9,973 nt of DNA, from positions 1 through 9,973 of the forward strand of contig DHFP01000066.1 in assembly GCA_002402315.1 (NCBI GenBank), written 5' to 3'. The DNA comes from Clostridiales bacterium UBA4821. GTDB lineage: Bacteria; Bacillota; Clostridia; Acetivibrionales; UBA4821. Both the position numbers and the translations under genes were made by a program. This document shows positions 6,786-9,973 of this stretch, piece by piece. Within the stretch, counting starts at the first letter, position 1; every line of letters begins with the position of its first letter. The notes under the pieces are model-generated. The model made no database searches, was not told the DNA's origin, and saw nothing but the letters and a program-made list of their open reading frames with translations.

Positions 6786-7057
6786 GACGGTTCTGCTGAT
6801 TAAGCCTGCGAAATTATACTTTGATTAATTCCTGTTACCCTTGCAATCTGCCTTTGCGAAACATCCTCAATCTCTTTTATTGTTTTAAGTATTTCATTCC
6901 GTTTCTTCGTATTTATCGTTTGTAGTATAATAACAGGTTCATTGCCTAATATACATTCAATATCTTCCCGCAAATCTTCATCACTCTTTCGTTTTGGAAC
7001 ATATTGTAATTTTATCACATTAATTTGATCTAATCAGCAGAACCGTCCCCTTGATTA
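6776..7057 (-). mobile_element. REP/RAYT-derived mini-element with perfect 27-bp inverted ends
   Basis: The left end (6776-6802) and right end (7031-7057) are perfect 27-bp inverted repeats containing the core AAGGGGACGGTTCTGCTGAT. The GGGACGGTTCT core is typical of REP-like repeats bordering REP-associated Y1 transposases in Firmicutes. The 282-bp element contains only the C-terminal part of such a transposase, so it looks like an internal-deletion derivative. Its left edge coincides with the break in the MOSC gene. Confidence 0.8.
6800..7018 (-). pseudogene. C-terminal HTH fragment of a REP-associated (Y1/IS200-like) transposase
   Basis: The reading frame gives 72 residues from a GTG at 7018: KRKSDEDLREDIECILGNEP..., then KKRNEILKTIKEIEDVSQRQ, then IARVTGINQSIISQA-stop. 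The last 25 residues form a helix-turn-helix of the kind found at the C-terminus of Firmicutes RAYT transposases (x-G-V-S-x-R-Q-I-A-R-x-T-G-I). The whole N-terminal catalytic domain, with its HUH and tyrosine motifs, is absent. An in-frame TGA inside the right inverted repeat blocks any upstream extension. The stop codon is inside the left inverted repeat, so coding sequence and terminal repeat are fused tightly. If translated it could act as a small DNA-binding protein for the repeat ends, but the GTG has no clear ribosome site, so I call it a remnant. Confidence 0.7.
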
Positions 7058-7085
7058 TAATACGCCTTCTTCCAAACATTTTGTT

Positions 7086-7126
7086 ATTAAAAAGAAATAG
7101 GCTCTTTTTACTTTGTACCTATTTCT
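7086..7126 (-). terminator. Intrinsic terminator of the 221/75-residue operon
   Basis: On the minus strand AGAAATAGG (7126-7118) pairs with CCTATTTCT (7101-7093) across a 16-nt loop, and a U-run (TTTTTAAT) follows directly. It begins 9 nt after the stop of the 75-residue gene. Confidence 0.8.
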
Positions 7127-7134
7127 CCCACTTT

Positions 7135-7362
7135 TTACTCAAAGAATTTCTTATAAATGAAATACAATATTTCTTTTGCCCCATCTGAAATTTTTTGCTC
7201 TTTTAACGCAATACCTGGCACTATTTTTTGACCAAAGTGAGGATTAGCTTCAGATTTAATAAATTGCCTAAAACTCAACGGAATCTTTTCCTTATCTTTT
7301 TCAGGTAATAACATAATTATTTGATTAACTTCACTAACTGCAACTTTATACTCATTATTCAT
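7135..7362 (-). CDS. Small hypothetical protein (75 aa), second gene of a two-gene operon
   Basis: I cannot assign a function. The protein (MNNEYKVAVSEVNQIIMLLP...) is soluble and mostly helical by eye: an N-terminal helix (about 3-18), a short linker with EKDKEKIPLSF (21-31), a loop around NPHFGQKIVPG (41-51) and a C-terminal helix (58-74, GAKEILYFIYKKFFE). Its layout recalls a broad class of small clostridial accessory proteins that begin EY...EV..I...LP......IP, but I can name no family. GAGGGG precedes the ATG by a few bases. The gene starts 14 nt after the stop of the 221-residue gene and is followed at once by a terminator, so the two are almost certainly co-transcribed. That makes a paired role, such as binding partner or chaperone, possible but unproven. 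Confidence 0.75.
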   Translation of the reverse strand: MNNEYKVAVSEVNQIIMLLPEKDKEKIPLSFRQFIKSEANPHFGQKIVPGIALKEQKISDGAKEILYFIYKKFFE

Positions 7363-7376
7363 AAGAGCTCACCCCT

Positions 7377-8042
7377 CTATCGGTCAACTCCAACTTTTTC
7401 AGGTTGTTTTTGTTTTTCTGCTTTGTCAAGTAACTGACCCATAATATGTCCATTTGGTTTAAACCCCTCTACAGCTTCTTTTATATCTGCTACATTTATT
7501 TTATCTGGTGCTATTCCCAAAACTTCTTTAGCTTCTTTTAGTGCAACTTCTTTCGATTTATCTGTTGGTTTATATGTATCATTAAATTCTTTTTTTTGAA
7601 TACCATAAATGTCTTTTTCCCCAGCAAGAACCAAGTATCCGCCTGTAGCAATATTCATATCGCCACCCCATGGTGCTTCAAAAGTTATATCTTCATTTAT
7701 TTGAGTAGCTAATACAGGTCCACCCTTGGGTTTATACTGCTCATTATTTTCAGGGTCTAATTCATATTTTTTATTAAATGCTGAATCCTCAACAATGTAT
7801 TGTTCTCCGCCTGGATTAGTAACAATCCAACCTGGTTGTCCCGTTTTTTCATCAAGTTTTACAGTATTTCTGGTTTCCTCTAACCCATCTGCCATTTTTG
7901 TAATAACTTCTTGTCCTAATTCACCTTGTTCTGCTTTAATTCTAGCAAACTTTGCAACTTCCTCTACTGAAAGGTTTCCACTTTCAATACCTTCTATAAC
8001 ATACTCTAAAATATTGTCTACTTTCTTAAATTCATTACCCAT
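7377..8042 (-). CDS. Hypothetical protein (221 aa) with two related beta-type motifs
   Basis: Function not recognised. The start at 8042 is used because AAGGAGG lies 8 nt upstream; a GTG at 8048 is too close to that site. Residues 1-65 are helical and charged. Two similar stretches follow: GWIVTNPGGEQYIVEDSAFN (71-90), then KKYE, and GGYLVLAGEKDIYGIQKKEF (134-153), then NDTY. Both read G-[WY]-[IL]-V...[QI]-Y...F-N...Y, which suggests an internal duplication of a small beta module, perhaps of the PGDYG-like kind. Between them ITFEAPWGGDMNIATGG (119-135) looks like a conserved core. The C-terminus (160-221) is Lys/Glu-rich and helical. There is no signal peptide, membrane segment or visible catalytic motif. 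It is the first gene of an operon with its own promoter and shared terminator, so it is an expressed unit of unknown role. Confidence 0.78.
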   Translation of the reverse strand: MGNEFKKVDNILEYVIEGIESGNLSVEEVAKFARIKAEQGELGQEVITKMADGLEETRNTVKLDEKTGQPGWIVTNPGGEQYIVEDSAFNKKYELDPENNEQYKPKGGPVLATQINEDITFEAPWGGDMNIATGGYLVLAGEKDIYGIQKKEFNDTYKPTDKSKEVALKEAKEVLGIAPDKINVADIKEAVEGFKPNGHIMGQLLDKAEKQKQPEKVGVDR

Positions 8043-8086
8043 TACCACGACCTCCTTTTTATTTGCGAGGTTATACTTACATAATT

Positions 8087-8115
8087 ATTTTACCATTTTT
8101 TGATATTATTTTCAA
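8087..8115 (-). promoter_or_regulatory. Strong sigma-A promoter (extended -10) of the 221/75-residue operon
   Basis: On the minus strand TTGAAA (8115-8110) and TAAAAT (8092-8087) are 17 bp apart, and TGG just before TAAAAT supplies an extended -10 TGn. Transcription would start near 8080, about 38 nt before the ATG at 8042. Confidence 0.7.
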
Positions 8116-8189
8116 TGCGAAATGACTCTGATTCAATATTTTTATGTTTTGGTATACTGTTGTTGCATCAAATAAGAAAATAGCAAAAC

Positions 8190-8221
8190 AAATACAAAAG
8201 GCATCCATTTTAGGGTGCCTA
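8190..8221 (-). terminator. Intrinsic terminator of the RyR-domain gene
   Basis: On the minus strand AGGCACCC (8221-8214) pairs with GGATGCCT (8207-8200), with one mismatch and a 6-nt loop. TTTTGTATTTG follows. It lies 20 nt after the stop codon, so the RyR gene is transcribed as a single unit. Confidence 0.78.
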
Positions 8222-8241
8222 ATGTAAAAGGGTCTGATTTC

Positions 8242-8865
8242 TTAGTTTTTGACTATCGAGCCACCAATGGCAACTATTGCCTTGAGCGTTCCGAATGCGA
8301 GGTCTTTATCATAGGACTTATCGCTTTCAGAAAGCTCTTCGTAGGGTTTTAACAATGGATGATGCTTCTGATTATTATCCCTTGTTTCTGCCCAAATCCA
8401 GCCGTTTTGCAGCCGGTCAATGCTCCATACTTCGTGTGCATTGAATGCTATTGCATCGACAGCTGCTTCAAGTTCAGCATCTATTTTCACGGAGAAAATA
8501 TCGATGCATTTGGGGTCGAAGGTTTCAATGGTCTGGCTTTCGATGGGCAACACTTGTTGGGGTGCGATTACGCTAAAGCCCATGAGTACTAAAACCTTGA
8601 TGGGTTCCAAAACCGTCGTCCGATTTCCTTGCTTTTCCGATTCGGCGAGAAGTGAATACGGCTTTAGAAAAGGACTTTGTTTCTCCCCATCTCCATAGGT
8701 AAAACCTTCAGCCATTTTTTTGATAGCCCACATGTTGTGTGCATTCATTGCCAAAGCTTCGCACATCGCGAGAACTTCATCAGAAAGCACGACACCAGTT
8801 GTGTCTACAGCTTTAGGTACATAGTACCTATTTGCGGTTTTGCATCCCAATTCGTTTTTCATCAT
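8242..8865 (-). CDS. Protein with two tandem RyR (ryanodine receptor repeat) domains
   Basis: This 207-residue soluble protein consists almost entirely of two RyR-type repeats. Repeat 1 (about 15-100) has YVPKAVDTTGVVL, NAHNMWA (41-47), GFTYG (54-58), PFLKPYSLLAESEKQGNR (65-82) and a closing helix with VLVLMGF. Repeat 2 (about 116-206) has NAHEVWS (142-148), NGWIWAE (154-160), HPLLKPYEELSESDKSYD (169-186) and TLKAIVAIGG (193-202). These are the family hallmarks: N-A-H-x-x-W, a G-W/F-x-x-x turn, H-P-x-L-x-P-Y-x-x-L, S-x-x-x-x-x-x-R/D, and a final T-L-K helix. In animals such repeats sit in calcium-release channels; stand-alone bacterial copies have no settled function. There is no channel, enzyme or membrane part here. 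AGGGG lies 7 nt before the ATG at 8865. The gene stands alone with its own terminator and a long structured leader, which suggests specific regulation. Confidence 0.87.
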   Translation of the reverse strand: MMKNELGCKTANRYYVPKAVDTTGVVLSDEVLAMCEALAMNAHNMWAIKKMAEGFTYGDGEKQSPFLKPYSLLAESEKQGNRTTVLEPIKVLVLMGFSVIAPQQVLPIESQTIETFDPKCIDIFSVKIDAELEAAVDAIAFNAHEVWSIDRLQNGWIWAETRDNNQKHHPLLKPYEELSESDKSYDKDLAFGTLKAIVAIGGSIVKN

Positions 8866-8897
8866 TTGTAATCCCCTTTCATTTTTCCGTTATTTTT

Positions 8898-9037
8898 TGA
8901 CACTCAATCGAGTACCTTAGCTGTTGCACAAAAAAGAGCAACCAAAATCATGCAAGAAGATTTAATCTTCATAAAGCACAACCTGGCTACTCGAGTTTCG
9001 AGCGTGGAATAAGAATACTATAAAAATTGAGGTGTCA
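8898..9037 (-). promoter_or_regulatory. Putative structured 5' leader of the RyR gene
   Basis: Read as minus-strand RNA, the segment is closed by an 11-bp helix with one bulged C: UGACACCUCAAU (9037-9026) with AUUGAGUGUCA (8908-8898). Inside, CGAGUA pairs with UACUCG, then GUUGUGC with GUGCAAC, and GAAGAU (8970-8965) forms a 3-nt-loop hairpin with AUCUUC (8961-8956). The GCAAC strand could instead pair with the nearby GGUUGC, giving two mutually exclusive folds. The ribosome site starts about 17 nt after the closing helix. I do not recognise a known riboswitch. It could also be a small palindromic mobile element. Confidence 0.5.
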
Positions 9038-9044
9038 TAATATT

Positions 9045-9053
9045 ATTATATCA
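9045..9053 (-). promoter_or_regulatory. Extended -10 promoter for the RyR transcript
   Basis: TGATATAAT on the minus strand is a perfect extended -10 (TGn plus TATAAT). No good -35 box is seen at 17 bp. The start site would be near 9038, exactly where the closing helix of the leader begins. Confidence 0.55.
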
Positions 9054-9224
9054 CCTTTAAGCTTTGGAATCCATTGGCAAATTGCACAAACATCATTATC
9101 AAAAATTATACAATTTTACGAACTATATAAAAAGGAAAAATAATTTATCGTTTACTTTAATCAAACTGTTATCCATATAGCTCTTCCCTACTCTTCCAAA
9201 CTTCAATCATAAGCGAGAAGGGAC

Positions 9225-9235
9225 AAGTACGGTTC
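9225..9235 (+). other. Possible 3' scrap of group II intron domain V
   Basis: AAGTACGGTTC resembles the 3' strand of group II intron domain V (commonly ...GTACGGTTC). The matching 5' strand (GAGCCGTA-like) is not found upstream, so at best this is a truncated remnant. Confidence 0.2.
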
Positions 9236-9301
9236 GGGTATGCGCTACCAAGTATGCACTCGAGATATCATCGGATGTTTTTTTTCGGCTTTAGGTGATA
9301 G

Positions 9302-9322
9302 AAAAAATATTGGTCTTACCAA
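9302..9322 (-). terminator. Weak candidate terminator after the 82-aa gene
   Basis: On the minus strand TTGGT (9322-9318), loop AAG and ACCAA (9314-9310) are followed by TATTTTTT. The stem is only 5 bp, so the call is weak. It lies about 55 nt after the stop of the 82-residue gene. Confidence 0.35.
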
Positions 9323-9334
9323 ATAATTCAATTC

Positions 9335-9348
9335 AAGAACCGTCCCTT
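9335..9348 (-). repeat. Solo REP-like end
   Basis: The minus strand reads AAGGGACGGTTCTT, sharing the GGGACGGTTCT core with the 27-bp ends of the element at 6776-7057. No partner copy or transposase is nearby. It is a lone repeat or remnant of the same family. Confidence 0.55.
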
Positions 9349-9377
9349 AATTTCATACATGCCCACCCCATAAACGA

Positions 9378-9626
9378 TTATAGGTTAAACGCCCTGTCCT
9401 GATTTAACTGTACTTCGATGTCCATTGAAAGGTTATACACTTCTTCTATCTTTTGCATGTTTTTTCCGTCATACTCTTTGGATTTTTCCTGGGCATTCTC
9501 GTCCGGCTTGACAAAAACAGGATAGTCCTCGTGGTCAAAAGTGTTGCAAACAACAATGACGTGGCTCGCGCCCTGTTCTTTTGCACGTTCCAACCATTCC
9601 CTTATTTCCGCTTTTCTGGCTGCCAT
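9378..9626 (-). CDS. Small conserved-looking protein of unknown function (82 aa)
   Basis: No function can be assigned. The protein begins with a charged helix (ARKAEIREWLERAKEQGA, 3-20), then a beta strand and acidic turn (SHVIVVCNTFDHEDYPVFVK, 21-40), an acidic loop, NGK-type KNMQKIEEVYNL (about 55-66) and the tail SMDIEVQLNQDRAFNL. The pattern W-L-x-x-x-K-x-x-G-A-x-H-x-I-V-V-C-x-T-F-D-x-E-D-Y-P-V resembles small proteins of about 80 residues that I recall from clostridia and their phages, but I can give no family name. AAAGGAGG lies 8 nt before the ATG, a strong ribosome site. It is soluble, with no signal or membrane segment. A possible 41-residue ORF lies 83 nt upstream on the same strand and may share the transcript. 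Confidence 0.75.
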   Translation of the reverse strand: MAARKAEIREWLERAKEQGASHVIVVCNTFDHEDYPVFVKPDENAQEKSKEYDGKNMQKIEEVYNLSMDIEVQLNQDRAFNL

Positions 9627-9709
9627 CCTAAAAACCTCCTTTAAAAAAATCCATTCTTTAACTTTACGCCCCGATATGGCTCCAACACCCTAAAAATCGG
9701 GAACATCCT

Positions 9710-9835
9710 TCACACCATTTTCCAAGCCCACATTTTTTCATCAACCCAAGAATAATGTTCTTCATAACGACATCCCCATGTGGGGTCTATGGTTAGAATT
9801 ACTCCTGATGGTTGATGTACCTCCTCTTTGGGCAC
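9710..9835 (-). CDS. Possible 41-residue small ORF with a GTG start
   Basis: GGAGG lies 8 nt before a GTG at 9835, giving MPKEEVHQPSGVILTIDPTW, then GCRYEEHYSWVDEKMWAWKMV and a TGA. It is rich in aromatic residues (four Trp). After the TGA the same frame stays open for about 28 more codons (MFPIFRVLEPYRGVKLKNGF...), so it could be a longer gene cut by a stop, or a genuine short peptide. I do not recognise it. The strong ribosome site is the main reason to list it. Confidence 0.4.
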   Translation of the reverse strand: MPKEEVHQPSGVILTIDPTWGCRYEEHYSWVDEKMWAWKMV

Positions 9836-9907
9836 TCTTAACCCTCCTTTCTTATATTTATATCCGCATAGAGGCTCAACGGTAACTCTCTTGCCTAATG
9901 TGAATAG

Positions 9908-9922
9908 ATATAGAATCTATAT
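9908..9922. repeat. 15-bp AT-rich palindrome
   Basis: ATATAGA-A-TCTATAT has 7-bp arms around a single base. Two direct GTAAAC copies follow at 9931-9936 and 9944-9949. It lies upstream of the small minus-strand ORFs and could be an operator, but nothing else supports that. Confidence 0.4.
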
Positions 9923-9973
9923 AAGTTGAAGTAAACAATTGTGGTAAACTTTCCGATATACGTTGCGATACTA

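Larger units (their letters stand above)
8866..9377. other. 512-bp gap without a protein gene
   Basis: No convincing reading frame crosses this gap on either strand. The half nearest the RyR gene holds its ribosome site, a foldable leader (8898-9037) and an extended -10 promoter. The rest is AT-rich and holds an AAGTACGGTTC motif like part of group II intron domain V (9225-9235), a short hairpin with a T-run (9302-9322) and a solo REP-like end (9335-9348). It looks like a collecting place for element remnants. Confidence 0.6.

Noticed and set aside
8420..8698. Plus-strand frames opposite the RyR gene
   Set aside because: They are shadows. The minus-strand frame has two recognisable RyR repeats, a ribosome site and a terminator.
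8898..9037. T-box or other known riboswitch, or an integron attC site
   Set aside because: No T-box GGTGG element, no recognised aptamer core, and no RYYYAAC/GTTRRRY pair in the right arrangement.

Overview
The window looks like AT-rich Firmicutes DNA, most likely from a Clostridia-type anaerobe. The base composition, strong AGGAGG-type ribosome sites, sigma-A-like promoters, a large secreted protease with bacterial Ig-like repeats, and REP-like repeats carrying the GGGACGGTTCT core all fit this. The species cannot be named from sequence alone. Apart from the protease and one transporter remnant, all genes run on the minus strand.

Layout. (1) 1-3900: a hairpin, a promoter and a 1216-residue secreted papain-family (C1A) protease followed by eight Ig-like domains of three alternating types. 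(2) 3939-5257: a promoter and two tandem DedA/VTT membrane proteins overlapping by 8 bases; the first is split by a frameshift in a run of nine T residues. (3) 5339-5671: the orphan C-terminal, histidine-rich end of an EamA/DMT-type transporter. (4) 5682-6762: a cofactor or sulfur-carrier cluster made of a ThiF/MoeB-like adenylyltransferase, a MoaD/ThiS-like carrier ending in Gly-Gly, and the C-terminal stump of a MOSC-domain protein. (5) 6776-7057: a 282-bp element with perfect 27-bp inverted ends. It holds only the C-terminal helix-turn-helix part of a REP-associated (Y1/IS200-like) transposase and abuts the MOSC break. (6) 7086-8115: a promoter, a 221-residue and a 75-residue unrecognised gene, and a terminator. 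(7) 8200-9053: a protein made of two RyR (ryanodine-receptor repeat) domains, with its own terminator and a long 5' leader predicted to fold. (8) 9054-9973: mostly non-coding DNA with a solo REP-like end and a possible group II intron scrap, then a conserved-looking 82-residue small protein and a possible 41-residue ORF.

How the parts relate. The MOSC, MoaD and ThiF genes form a coherent molybdopterin/tungstopterin or related sulfur-transfer unit that has lost its upstream end. The DedA pair is a translationally coupled membrane-lipid transport unit. From the MOSC break onward the window has an accessory character: repeats, gene stumps, small unknown genes and lone transcription units. The best candidates for undescribed biology are the RyR-domain gene with its structured leader, the 221/75-residue operon, and the mini-element carrying an orphan transposase HTH domain.
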